DNA of 64,000 bases, from the NCBI GenBank assembly GCA_016800925.1, contig JABCPU010000110.1, positions 114,826 through 178,825 of the forward strand, written 5' to 3'. The notes under the pieces were generated by a model, which did not search any database, was not told where the DNA came from, and saw only the letters and a program-made list of their open reading frames with translations. Both the position numbers and the translations under genes were made by a program. Source of the DNA: Suillus spraguei. Taxonomy: Eukaryota > Basidiomycota > Agaricomycetes > Boletales > Suillaceae. Positions 11,877-22,486 of this stretch are shown piece after piece. Positions within the stretch are counted from its first letter, which is position 1. Every line of letters starts with the position of its first letter.

Positions 11877-11937
11877 CTATTTATCATGCAGTTGAAATAG
11901 ATTGAAACTGCATGATGAGCAAACAAGAAAGTATCAT
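11877..11937 (-). promoter_or_regulatory. Promoter block of paralogue E
   Basis: CTATTTATC (GATAAATAG on the coding strand) and GATGAGCAAACAAGAAAGTA..., a version of the shared motif with a 4-bp insertion, lie 60-120 bp before the ATG. Confidence 0.5.
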
Positions 11938-12291
11938 GGGATCATTTATGCCAGTAATGACGCGCGACGCGGCGGACGGGTGTTGGTAAGAAATGCTTGA
12001 TAATAAACTCTATTACCCATATGACATTCATGATGTGATGATTAGAAATAATAGCACGGTAGAATCCCATAAGCAATCTCATGGGCAAGCTCTTGGGATC
12101 AGTGACGAAGAGTTGTTGGGTGGCAGTGCAGTCATATGTTGACAAAACCCTTTCCGATATATAACGATAACGATATATCTCCTTCTCATCGGTTCTCTAA
12201 CCTGAGGCACTAACTAATTGTGAATATCCAGCAGTCAATGAGGCGTGTAACGTACGATACATAAATACAATAAAGATAGTACAAGATATTA

Positions 12292-14262
12292 TTACCCTCC
12301 TGTGGCCCGAAGTCCATATTGTGCAGTCCGTATGGCAGTTCTAGGAAGCTCATCTCCCATCTCATCAACAGACAATTCGGAGAGATCGCTTTCGTCATAT
12401 CCTATCTCCGTAGTGTCGGAAGGTGGGTAATCCATATGAGATGACAAAGATGTTACCCGATGTTTAATGCAGGTTGCAGGGGGAGTGCAGGGAAATTGCA
12501 CCGCTTTGAGCCCCCGTGGCACAGGAGTAGTGATGCATACCTCGGGAATATAACGACTTTTCAGGGGTGGAATTCGGATTGTGAGTTTCGAGCTGCCAAG
12601 CGTTATCTTAGGGGCGGATGGTGCAGTGATGTCCATGTTTTTTCGATATTTGCTCTTGGACTTCCGAGGACGAACAGGAGTTTCCAAGGCTTTCGGTGTC
12701 CACTTTGAAATAGGTTTTTCAGAGTCCTGGTTTTTCGTCTTTATTTTCTTCTTCTTCGGAAGTCCTGCTTCTCCTGAGCCTTCTAAGTGAGTGGCTTCCT
12801 CTTCCCGTTTCCGTTTTCTCTCTAACGCAGCTTCCTTTTCGGCAGCCTCTTTTGCGATTTCTTCCTTCAAGAGCTCCGCGAAACTTTGAGCATCTCCTTG
12901 TAACCACACGTCAAAGACGCCTTCCCATTCTCGTGTGGGCCCTGGAAAATCAAAGTTCAAATAGATAGACTTGATGGGAGAGTCATCCGCCGATGTAGCT
13001 GATCCCTTGCCGGGCGAAGGTGCCGGTGTTGCAAGACCTGTAGATGCGGACACCGTATCCCTCGACGCAGTACATCCTCGCGCGCGTACCGCCTTCGAGA
13101 ATTCACGAACCATGCGCTTGGTGCCTGGAACCTTTAAACTCGTGCCAACTACAAGCAAAGCATCCACACCACTCCGTCCCTTGCCTTTGGAACATCCGAC
13201 AAGATCTCTCCTCGCAACTTCGCCTACTCCCTCCCCATCTTTATGCAGCTCGTTATAAAGGACTACGCTGGGTCGCAACTTTCCCACACCTCGGGCTCGC
13301 TTTCCGACAAGTTGACGCGTCTCCTCCATTTGGGTGCATTCGGGGCAATATGGGGGAGTTCCTGATGTCAGGGAAGACACGTAATTCTCGAGTGGAAACG
13401 TGTGCATGCATGATTGACAATGCAATGTCTGCAGTGTTCCATGTAGGGGGATGCAACGAGGGACTTCGACAGCAGGAGACATGTATCTTGATCCAGGTGT
13501 CATCGGTGGGCTATCTTGCGAACAAGGAACGTTAGCAGATATCGCAGGCTGATCAGTGATGGGAGGTCCAGTCGATTTCGGCTTAGATTTCGGTTTCGCT
13601 CGTCTCTTATCAAACTCTGGGATACCGAAGGAAAGACCAGATTTCAGCTCGATAGCATCAATGTTTTGGGTGTAGACACGCAGGAGCCTGCCCCTGTCAT
13701 CAAGGGATCGCAGTGCTTGATGAAAAGGCGTGGGGCTGGCTGCTTGCGAGAGCTCGGATAATTGAGCTATCATTTGGCAAAACATTGATGTCGTGTGTTC
13801 ATTCTATTAAACGTGTGTAAGCCCGTCGCCATCCATGAGTAGTAAGCACGCGTAGTGGTTGAGGCAACAGAGGTTTTCCATGCGGAATTTATGAAAATCG
13901 AACATGGGCAGACGATAACTCACGTTGAACACTGACGCATCAAACAAGTCTTTTCCTGAAGACAATGCTTCTTTCGGGTTATCTCGTTTCAGTGTTTGAA
14001 AGAGACCCGACTCTGAGCGAAAGTCTGGAATTCCAGCAGAAACGGAGATGCCGGCGCCTGGTACAAAGTTGTTTGACTAAGATGACAGTATCTGAATTTT
14101 CCGACGGTTGGAAAACGCACCACACACAACAACCAACCTTTTGGCCTTTAGGATGGCCTTGATAGTTTTTCGCAGGTGCAAGTTTGGCGTTTCTGAACGC
14201 ACCATAAAAGATGGAGTTGAAGGAGGAGACGAACTTGCCTCCAATGGAACGAGGAGGGTCAT
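12292..14262 (-). CDS. Sirtuin (NAD-dependent protein deacetylase, Hst3/Hst4-like)
   Basis: Three exons: 14121-14262, 13924-14057 and 12292-13803, giving 595 aa. The NAD site GAGISVSAGIPDFRS (about 48-62) is split by intron 1. TQNID (137-141), catalytic His in LHGT (213), a zinc knuckle of two CxxC pairs (Cys221/224 and 245/248) and VGTSLKVPG (about 311-319) follow. The long basic, Lys/Arg-rich C-terminal tail and a ~50-residue Pro/Ser/Lys insert between TQNID and LHGT fit fungal Hst3/4 enzymes, which remove H3K56 acetylation in the nucleus. The start at 14262 fits the usual short N-terminus before KRLVVVCG; an in-frame upstream ATG at 14379 is possible. It is divergent from the gene at 14438. 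Confidence 0.88.
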
Positions 14263-14437
14263 AATCCTGTTGCCGATGTGATGGTGAGGAGCAGAGGTGT
14301 GATATGTTCGATTAAAAATCGTCAACCAAGGGGGATGTTCCCTAACCGGGCTATCCCAAGCAGTGGCGCGGGAACTCAATTTGGTTATCGTTATGTATCA
14401 AGCTAGCCACACTTCTAGCTTTCCTTCTACTACTATC

Positions 14438-14923
14438 ATGGCGTCTGAGAGAAGGACTCTGTGTGTTGCACAATACTGGCGCGGACACGATTCAAATGGT
14501 AATATGATGCCACTTCATTGGGCACTCTTTGCGATCTCCAACGCAAATCCCGGTTCAATCAAAGCCAGCTGCTCTGGGAAAGAGCATTCAGATCAAGTGG
14601 ATCACTGGGGGACTTGTTACCAAGCAATTGGCAACATCGACACTTTCACCTACTCTTGCATTGAAGACGAGTGCATGGAAATTCTTGCCGAAGGCTATCG
14701 TGGCTGTCTGGTAGTCGGAGAGATTGATGTATTCTCGGAAAAGGAGATACGGATGTTGCTTCAACAAGTAACTGTTTATCGAGGCAGAGAAAACTGGAAT
14801 TGTCAGAACTGGGTGCTTGCCGCCCTCGAGAGGCTTAAAGCTTCTAATCATATTGCGAGCAACGTATCATGCGACGGCGTTCGGAACGAACTGGAGGATA
14901 TCCTGAACGATTGGATAGAATGA
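14438..14923 (+). CDS. Small protein of unknown function (161 aa)
   Basis: A single open frame starting MASERRTLCVAQYWRG. I chose this start because it fits the length and lies just after a short leader; an in-frame ATG at 14363 would add 25 residues. There is no signal peptide or membrane segment. Notable features are PLHWALFAI near the N-terminus, several Cys (CYQA, SCIEDECME) and NWNCQNWVLAALERLK near the C-terminus. I do not recognise a family beyond a fungal hypothetical type. It is transcribed divergently from the sirtuin, 175 bp apart, so the two may share a promoter. Confidence 0.7.
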   Translation: MASERRTLCVAQYWRGHDSNGNMMPLHWALFAISNANPGSIKASCSGKEHSDQVDHWGTCYQAIGNIDTFTYSCIEDECMEILAEGYRGCLVVGEIDVFSEKEIRMLLQQVTVYRGRENWNCQNWVLAALERLKASNHIASNVSCDGVRNELEDILNDWIE

Positions 14924-15698
14924 TCTCCATCGTGATCCTACTATACATTGTGGTATGTTTCTAGTGCGCTTTCCAAACTATGCTCAAGATATGTCAAAGG
15001 CCAAGTAATGGTTGTCCATTTCATATAAGTTGTACTAGTACATGACATGTATACGTTAATGAACATTCAAAGGCAGCTGCTTCTGTACAGATCTTTGGAC
15101 ATCTCTCGGGTTGTATCGAACACACCTTTGGCCTAGTTCCTCGTTAGCCCCTCGAGAACCTCGGATACTCTGGCAAAATAATTTGGGTCTGTGTTTGCGT
15201 ACTAGTACCTTGAATCTTCCATCGCTGAGCCAAGACTTCTGCAATTTAGTTCGCTATCAAATGGTTTAGTGCTGTATTCATTTAAACAACCTGTGGGCTG
15301 CTTTTCACACAAATACTGCTCATGAGCTTGTCTCCGAGTAGCAGAATTCCTTTGCTTTCAAAGAAGACGAATATTAATACAACCTGCAGGCCACTTGGCC
15401 TAACTGGTATAGTTGGTCCGTGGATCTGGAACGTATCTGTGGAATCGCAGCACCTCGAGGCCAGTCTATGTTGTTCAGCTTTCCCAGATCATCGGGCACA
15501 TTCAGGCAACAACCTGAGGTGCCTACCTGACACTCTACCGTGCGGGATGTGGAGCGCATGGGTAAGGGATCGGTTTATCTTCAACGTGTGATCAAAGTTA
15601 ACGGATCCAGATCATTTATTATTGACCAACTATGTCATAATTTTATCTCCTGGAATCCACAGAATTAGGTTCCAGGGGAACAATCTAACCCCATTCCA
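14924..15698. other. Intergenic, nothing recognised
   Basis: About 775 bp with short competing open stretches on both strands and no conserved motif or convincing splice pattern. Confidence 0.4.
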
Positions 15699-16028
15699 CT
15701 ATGAAACCGAAAGGAGGTAACGTCTTCCAACTGGCGCCTGCATGGTGATGACTCCTTCCGGTTGCAGAGTGTTCGCATTGACAGTTAAATCAACCAATCG
15801 GAGACCTTCAAACGACAAGTCTGTGTTGCCTTGACCGTTATCTTCTGACAGACTCCGTGCACAATACCTGCCGGGAACAAGGCTGCTGAGTAAGGCGACT
15901 TATGCTGATGATAGGAAGTCTAATCGGTACAGGTGCATGGAAAGCTCGGCCAGATTGGTGGACCCACTCTCGAACTGAAGAAGAGTGACGTTGATTCGCC
16001 TCGTGTCGAATGAAACAGAGATCATCAT
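15699..16028 (-). CDS. Possible small protein (low confidence)
   Basis: Two putative exons, 15931-16028 (or from the second ATG at 16025) and 15699-15885, joined by a 45-nt intron (donor GTACCG, acceptor CTCAG), give about 94-97 aa. The second exon has a protein-like composition (PGRYCARSL, LSFEGLRLVDLTV). The intron is a multiple of three with an in-frame stop, so without splicing the frame would end early. No family is recognised. Confidence 0.3.
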
Positions 16029-16356
16029 CAAACGTTCTATACCCTAACTTTCCCTCATGGCGGCCGTTATAAAAAAGGGACTAACAAGGTAAAGCAGTAG
16101 ATAGCATAGCATAGAAGAAAGATACAAACACACGCTCGCCGATAAAGACAGCGACGCGATACAACACGTAGAAAATGGTACAAAAAGCAAGGGAAAAAGT
16201 AAGAAATGCAACGAGCCCCTTCCAGACTAAATTTCCTACGCGAGGTTGCGCGAGTGGTCCTCATATAATTAATCCAAAACAAGAACTATCGCAGGAGTTC
16301 AGGATACAAAACACAGTATGGACGAATAAAGGTGAAATGAATCTGTGTAAAGTCTG

Positions 16357-17369
16357 TTATGATTCCACTGAGACAATCGATGGACATTCCGTCATTGACG
16401 ATGATTGTGCAATTTTCCGCAAGATCTATAAACAAAAAAGATAAGCGATACCGCACCCACAAGAATGTACCAATATGGTAGACAAGAATAGTTAGAACGA
16501 ATGTGTCTTGCTCACCTGAAGGTAACACTCCGTAGACTGTACGCCATTCAAGGCCCATTTTCCATCAATAATGATGGAGGGTACGCCATTAACACCGCTC
16601 GCCCGAGCGGCTTCAATCATTTGATTGACGCAGTTCTTGCAATCAGTATCTTGCAAGAAAGTAGTAGCCTGCACGGTGCAGCAATTCTGTGTCATCGCGA
16701 CTGCTGATTGAGTTTGACATTGAATCACACCTCTGTCTTGTTCATCAAGCCAACTTTCTCTGCTGCATCGGCAAGAAACTCGACGTCACTAAGGTCCTGG
16801 CAGTTGACGAAAACCGCGTCAAACAAAATATCATTGAGGCGCCCTTGCATGGCTTGCCCGCCGACTTTATATGCTTTTACAGCCAGTCTGTGGGCGAGAG
16901 TAGACCGGGCCACAATTCCGTCTTCCGCGCTATTAATCCATTGTATCAGAAAAAGCTGACTGCATGCTAAAAACGCTCACAGCGGTAGGCCAGCCTTCTG
17001 TGTCAATTCCTCGATCATTTTCCACTTGCTTTCCGCTTGCTCTTTACCAAACTTCCGAACAAGGTAATTCCGGCGATTTGGTAGCATTTTTTCACCTTTC
17101 ACTCTGGGGAGCTCGGGTAGGGATGTTTGGCAGAGGAGGGTAAATGGCCGGAATTCCACGTCGAAACGTACATCTAAGTCACGACATCCAGCAATAGCGT
17201 CCTTGAGTGACTTATTCCCGATGTAACAAAATGCGCAGAGCTGTCACGTGCAGGAGAATGATGAGAAATGGAAGAATAAGAAGGTAGACAGACGCACATA
17301 ATCCGAGATAAAGATGATTTTAATAGTCCGTTGAGGTTCGGGAGAGAGGGTAGAGTCTGAATCGGACAT
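16357..17369 (-). CDS. DsbA/FrnE-like thioredoxin-fold oxidoreductase
   Basis: Five exons: 17298-17369, 16981-17240, 16731-16929, 16516-16668 and 16357-16425, total 250 aa, in frame. The first beta strand (IKIIFISDY) leads to CAFCYIG (Cys26-Cys29), the redox CxxC of DsbA-like proteins, usually CPWC in FrnE relatives. Then come FRPFTL, an all-helical insert with AHRLAVKAYKVGGQAMQ, and the cis-Pro loop GVPSIIIDGKWALNGVQS near the end. The family includes 2-hydroxychromene-2-carboxylate isomerases and bacterial FrnE. The role is likely cytosolic thiol-disulfide exchange or polyketide-related chemistry; the substrate is unknown. Introns are 51-90 nt. Confidence 0.88.
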
Positions 17370-17443
17370 CCTTGTGATAAAAGGATTAATGTTCCGCTCT
17401 TAGACTTGCTATTCGAAGCAGGCGCAATCGGGGACGAGGGCAC

Positions 17444-18073
17444 GGAGGATATGACTGAAGTAGTACTACGATATTACAGGTGGAGGATATGGATCCTCTA
17501 CCAGCGTCAAATTGTTCGACTTAAAAGGCGGAAAGAAAGGTGAGAAAGGTGGAAGTTGCGGACAACACGAATGCTGAAGAGTGAGTAAGCTGAGGAGCTA
17601 GTAGTTACAACCAGCCACATTTCATTGGCGGGAAATCTAATCCATTAGCAATACTCAGCGTGACAGTGATCTGTAAGCAATCAGCTTGTGACATACACGT
17701 GACGTTGCACAATTTGAAATTCACCTCATGGCAACGTCACCTCTGCTACTGGCCCCGGAGTGAGTAGTTGAACGTTAACACTGGGCCAGATCATCATCTG
17801 AAACTTTCTCAGGGGCACATGCAAGGCCTGACTAAACTTTGACTCTCTTTCCCAACCTCCAAAAGTAAAGCTGAGCTGTGTTACTTTCTATTCCATTAGT
17901 CATTTGGCATTAGTTTTGCAGCCACCATCAAAGAAGGTCCGTGGGTCCCGTTCGATTTATCATTCAAAGGATAAAAGCAGGAGAAAAACCTATGCCATAG
18001 AAATATACACTGTCTCTGAAAACGAAGTTGGAACATCAAACACTTCCTATAAAGCGCAGTCAGCACGCAATTT
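17444..18073. other. Intergenic, nothing recognised
   Basis: About 630 bp between the DsbA-like gene's promoter side and the end of the RNase H-like gene. No conserved reading frame was seen. Confidence 0.4.
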
Positions 18074-18790
18074 TTAGGTCAGGTGATATGATATGGTTAG
18101 ACGCACCGCTCCTCGTCTCGCGCACTCGCTCGCTTTAGTATTCCACTCTTTCTTCAACAGATAGAACTGCACCCTTATCCCCATTGCCTCCCATCTCTCA
18201 ATGTCCATGAGTAGCATTTCCCATAGGTCACGATTCTTGACCACTTCCCCTCGACTTGTCTTCCACCCTCTCTGTTTCCATGAGGGTACCCACTGACACA
18301 CGCCATTGACGACGTATTCTGCATGAGTACCAATGACGATGCGCATGAACCCTTCACCAGGCCATATTCGTGCCCTCAGAGCCTCAATCGCAGCTCGCAG
18401 CTCAGCCCGATTTCTTGTGCGTGCATGGCCCGGAACATTTTCCAGCGGTATGGAAATACCAGCCGTCCCGGGCTGAATGTATATACCACACCCCGCCCTC
18501 ACGCCTGGAGTGTTCTCGTTCACAGCTGCACCGTCTACAAAGAGTAAAACGGAGTCCTGGCGGGTGACGTCAGTGTGAATGAACCGTGGCTGACGGACAG
18601 TGCACGCATTGATGGCAGGTACAAATAAATCCAAGGGATGAGTGCCCTCATGCACGACAAACCGTCGTTGGGTAGCAGTCGCATTGATTGGTGGGCCATA
18701 GTAGCCGAACTTCAATGCTTCCATGGGCATGGCCGGAAGCGATGCTATGTCGAATCTGTGACCACCAAACCTCAATCGTTGCGAATACAC
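18074..18790 (-). CDS. RNase H-like protein with degenerate active site
   Basis: Single frame of 238 aa if it starts at 18790. Residues 28-75 carry a fungal-specific N-terminal stretch (FGYYGPPIN, HPLDLFVP). The RNase H fold follows: FVDGAA (catalytic Asp86), NRAELRAA (Glu130), then GTHAEYVVNG where the third catalytic Asp (normally TDSxYV) is His156, and WNTKASECARRGA where the final Asp is Ser221. So two of the four metal ligands are lost and RNA cleavage is doubtful; it may only bind RNA-DNA hybrids. The region before FDIASLP could instead be an intron joined to the upstream pRiA4b gene (see findings). Confidence 0.8.
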   Translation of the reverse strand: MYSQRLRFGGHRFDIASLPAMPMEALKFGYYGPPINATATQRRFVVHEGTHPLDLFVPAINACTVRQPRFIHTDVTRQDSVLLFVDGAAVNENTPGVRAGCGIYIQPGTAGISIPLENVPGHARTRNRAELRAAIEALRARIWPGEGFMRIVIGTHAEYVVNGVCQWVPSWKQRGWKTSRGEVVKNRDLWEMLLMDIERWEAMGIRVQFYLLKKEWNTKASECARRGAVRLTISYHLT

Positions 18791-18804
18791 TATTTCTCTC
18801 CAAC

Positions 18805-19626
18805 TTACCGATCCTCTTCATCTGGATCGTCATCAAGATTGTAACCATCACCAGCAACTTGTCGAACATCACGAAGAAACTTTAGAAACTCTCCAGGTTG
18901 ATTGAACTCTTCGACAGGAGGTTGCACAGCAGGATTGAAAGACTGGCCTAGCGGCGACATTTCACGAGCCCAACGTTTCCGGTCACGCATCTCGCCATTT
19001 GGGTTCGTGGTTGCAAAAGCTCGCTTAAGTTCATCCCAGCCGTATATGCCACCAGCGTCCTCGAGCGGAGCACAACCAACGGTTTCGACAACTCTCAGTT
19101 GCTTGACACCAGACGCAGACGTCTCCGTAGAAATAAGTGTTATCTGATGTTCCCAGTTATCCTTGAACAAGATGAGACATAGATCATGTCAAAGCTGGCA
19201 GATACTACGTACCCCGAAATCGTACAAGTAGTAGCATTTCCCCATAGCCCCATCTTTTAAGACCATCTTTCGATACTTTCCGGTTTCCTCAAAGAAATCG
19301 TTCAACTTGACGTCCTTCTCACTGAACTTTGCGCGTGCCGATTTGGCCCAGTCGTCTTCTTCATCTTCTGGTGTTCCCATATGAATAGCAACAAGTTTTT
19401 CCCTATAATCCATCGAAATGAAACGCCGCTCCTCACGGATCAGAGGACGACGGGCGGGTTCGAACGTGAACTGATGGAGGTGGCAGTTTTGCCAGCTGAA
19501 TGCATACTGGATTGCTGCATGCAACCGCTGAAAGGTCCAACAGGTGGGAATGGAGAATGTCCGAGAAATAATAGGATCACGAGAACCGATGAGCTCGACT
19601 TTGAACGTGTAAATACGAATAGGCAT
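18805..19626 (-). CDS. pRiA4b ORF-3-like protein, copy 1
   Basis: Two exons, 19213-19626 and 18805-19161, joined by a 51-nt intron after YLYDFG; 256 aa if it stops at 18805. It has the plasmid pRiA4b ORF-3-like fold: N-terminal YTFKVELIGSRDP.I.RTF, a Trp/His-rich WQNCHLHQF, the YDFGDNWEHQI centre and GCAPLEDAGG..GW. An acidic tail (DDDPDEED) follows. The biochemical role of this family is unknown. Stop and next ATG are only 14 bp apart, and a consensus GTAAGT donor overlaps the stop, so it may be the N-terminal half of a fusion with the RNase H-like part. A paralogue lies at 21350-22091. Confidence 0.85.
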
Positions 19627-19834
19627 TTTGAACTGCGATATGATTCCAGTTGTCCAGTCACTGCAGAGCTCTGGTTTGTGCTGCAAGCTTAAGATTGTGT
19701 ATGTAATTTTGAGCAATAGCCGCGGAGTTGGAATTCCCCATCTAATACTACTTACTAAAGCCAAGTCTAGGCGTAGCATGGATGAATGTAGTTGTAGTTG
19801 TGTAAAATTAGTAACGCACGAAGAGAGTAAAAGT

Positions 19835-20861
19835 CTAGAAAATTGAATTCACGATATCACCAGCGATGGCAGCACCTGAATACGAGTGGTTAAATATCGA
19901 AGACATAAAATACAGCAGACGAACCTGCACCAAACCCAAGACCACCAGCAGCTGACTGTGCCATCTGGAAATTGTATTGAGAAATATTTATAAATGGTTT
20001 CTGTACGGCAGACCTACCGTACTGCCAAGATTTCCAAAACGACTCTTCTTTGGGGGCTGCTGAGGAACTGGCTGCGCCACTGGCACTGGCGCAGGCCCTG
20101 GAGAGTTTCCCAAATAAGGATTATAAGGAGGCCCGGGAGGCCCGGAGGGGGGTGCATAACCTCCGGCCGGGGGACCAGGAGGATGATAACCGCCGGGTGG
20201 AGGACCGGGTGGAGGACCAGGTGGCGGCGGGTATTGCTGCGGCTGCACAGCTTGTGGCGGAGAATACTGTGGAGGGCCCGGAAGACTTGGAGGGACGTAC
20301 TTGGATTCCGAAGCCAAAGCATACTTCGAATCCGGCGATGTACTTGTCTTTGAAATTCCAGGGAAAGAAATTGGTAGTGGAGAGACAGATCGCGGAGCCA
20401 GTCTTTCCACATATGTGGCAGGGAATAGGCCCTGCTTCCCCGCTCTGCTTCGACCTGTCCACCAATCTGCGTTTGTCTCTTTCACAATCTCTATTATATC
20501 CCCGGCACGAAATGATAGATCATTGGGATCCTGTCATGGCTTGAGCAAATCCGCCACTTCAGTGCAGATGAAATATATCATATACCTCACTGTCCCAATC
20601 CCAGATCGCACGAGCTTCCAACTTTGGCGGCACTCGCAAGCCAGCATTACTGTTTATCATACTCTGAGCGGGTGTCGGAGAGATTGAAAGGCGCTGCGTT
20701 TGCTGTGTGATGGCTATTATCGATCCTGCCACCCCAGTGCTAGGAAGTTTGAGTAGGATATCGCGGCCATCCGATGGAGATATCCTGTTATGAGACATCA
20801 ACAACTCGACATTCTGCCTAGTTTGTGAAACTATGTGATCCAGAAGAGTGTGATCAGACAT
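19835..20861 (-). CDS. SH3-domain protein, Pro-rich (Lsb/Pin3-like)
   Basis: Four exons: 20586-20861, 20018-20530, 19925-19964 and 19835-19875, giving 289 aa in frame. After an N-terminal helix region (~80 aa) a single SH3 domain spans about 84-140, with ARAIWDWD (ALYDY-equivalent), the DPNDLSF.AGDIIEI strand, ADWWTGR and [10 protein letters not shown] Pro/Gly/Tyr-rich linker with PPGPPP repeats and a C-terminal Gly/Ala-rich piece ([10 protein letters not shown]) follow. This layout matches fungal Lsb1/Pin3-type actin-patch adaptors that bind the Arp2/3 activator Las17. Exon 1 ends inside the SH3 domain at a phase-0 intron of 55 nt. Confidence 0.88.
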
Positions 20862-21349
20862 CCTGAGAGCGAAACACTTGGGTCACAATGATGTGAGACG
20901 TAAATTCAGTGTTTACGACAAACGCCGATTCATATTGATCTTGCCTAATCCGGTTATACAGGGCGTTCCCGTGCGGACACTATGCGGTCAGCCACCAACA
21001 TCGTGTATGTACTAGTTTGTTGTGTCAACTCTTAGATTATAAGTCCCTTCTATTCACTGATCATATAACATGGTCCGATACGTTATGTGAATACATATGC
21101 TCGCACTGCAAGCTCTCGGATCACAAGACCTAACATATCAAATCTACTAGGACGGGATACCCAAGTTCTAGTACTACACAGCAGGCAGCAAATAGGTACG
21201 CTGCTGCTGATTATTTTACAGGGCTTTTTAAGTACGTTGTAATTAACGTGAATGGTAAGTTCCATCTTCATAAAGCCGTCGTGTGGAGCGCAATCTGAGC
21301 GCAATCCAATACCGTAACCAAAGGCCTTCGAATAAGACCTTGCCACAAC

Positions 21350-22091
21350 TCATAGAATGCCCTTGCGAATCTGCCTGAAGCGTTTATCGAATAGCCCGGG
21401 TGCATTGAGCTGCTCCATAGTCGGTGCTATAGCGGGGTGGAAGGCACCACCAAGAGGGGAAACGAGCCATGATAACCTCCTCGCTTCAAGAGATAGCTCA
21501 TCGGGGTTTGGATCCGCGAAGGCCCTTTTGAGACCCTCCCATCCCAGGACCCCTTGACTGTTCTCGAGGGGTGCACAACCGGATACCTCAAGAACCGAAA
21601 CTTCCTTGACATTGGACATGCCAACGGCCAACAAAGTAATTTCGTGTTCCCAAGCATCCTATCAAATCGGTTTGATTAATCAAATTCGGAACATTCCACA
21701 ACGTGGTATTACTTACACCAAAGTCATATTCATAGAAGCAGCCCCCTAGGGTGCTGTTGTTGGTGACGTCCCCGTGATATCTCCCGTTCTCGTCCCATAT
21801 GTCCTTGAGCTTGACAGTTTTCTCATCCAGGACAATATCGTTAGGCCCCTCTTCATCATCCCGCCCCATCATGTCTGTATCTTGTATCGATACAACTTTG
21901 TTTATCCCGCCTCCAATTGGTATTTGAAACGTGAACACGTGGAGATGCTCGTTCTGCCAGAGAAAGACATGCTGGATCGCGGCATGAAGCTTTTGAAACG
22001 TCCATGATGCAGGTATAGAGAATGTCCTCGAGATTTGTGGGTCTCGAGACTCAAGAAGATCAACTTTGAAGATGAATGTGCGGATGGGCAT
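21350..22091 (-). CDS. pRiA4b ORF-3-like protein, copy 2
   Basis: Two exons, 21717-22091 and 21350-21658, 58-nt intron, 227 aa. The same family landmarks as copy 1 are present: IFKVDLLESRDPQISRTF, WQNEHLHVF, YEYDFG|DAWEHEI (the intron falls at the same place) and GCAPLENSQG..GW. It ends at FRQIRKGIL, where copy 1 continues into an acidic tail. Function of the family is unknown. Position near copy 1 and the shared intron indicate an old local duplication. Confidence 0.87.
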
Positions 22092-22486
22092 TTTGTGAAT
22101 GACTTTCTTTCAGCCCTCAGACGATCATATATCTAAGTATTTGAGAAGCACTGGGGTACGTGAACCCCGGGCTTTTACGTCCTAGAACCAGCACTAATTG
22201 ATCCTCGGGGCAAGTAGTACACGCACATTACATCAACAGAAGCTCCAATTCGGAATGGAGACAGTGTGCTCAGCAATGATCTTTATTGGATAGGCACATT
22301 TCCTCGTTCACTGCTTCGCTAATCTATGACGGTCCGGGGGTCGTGCGGTCAGGGTGTGGTATTGGAGTACACTGCCTGAGTTTACTGGATTAGATCTTAA
22401 TCCCAATGTTAATGTGCACTGCCTTAATATTGGTGTAGCTGTAGGCTGGGTAAGATCATCGGGCGTCGATCAGATGAGAAATTAAC

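Noticed and set aside
15395..15500. tRNA-like A box (TGGCCTAACTGGTATAGTTGG)
   Set aside because: No B box (GGTTCGANNCC) at the right distance and no acceptor stem.
20050..20544. 164-codon frame opposite the SH3 gene
   Set aside because: Its Glu/Gly-rich reading is the antisense of the Pro-rich linker.
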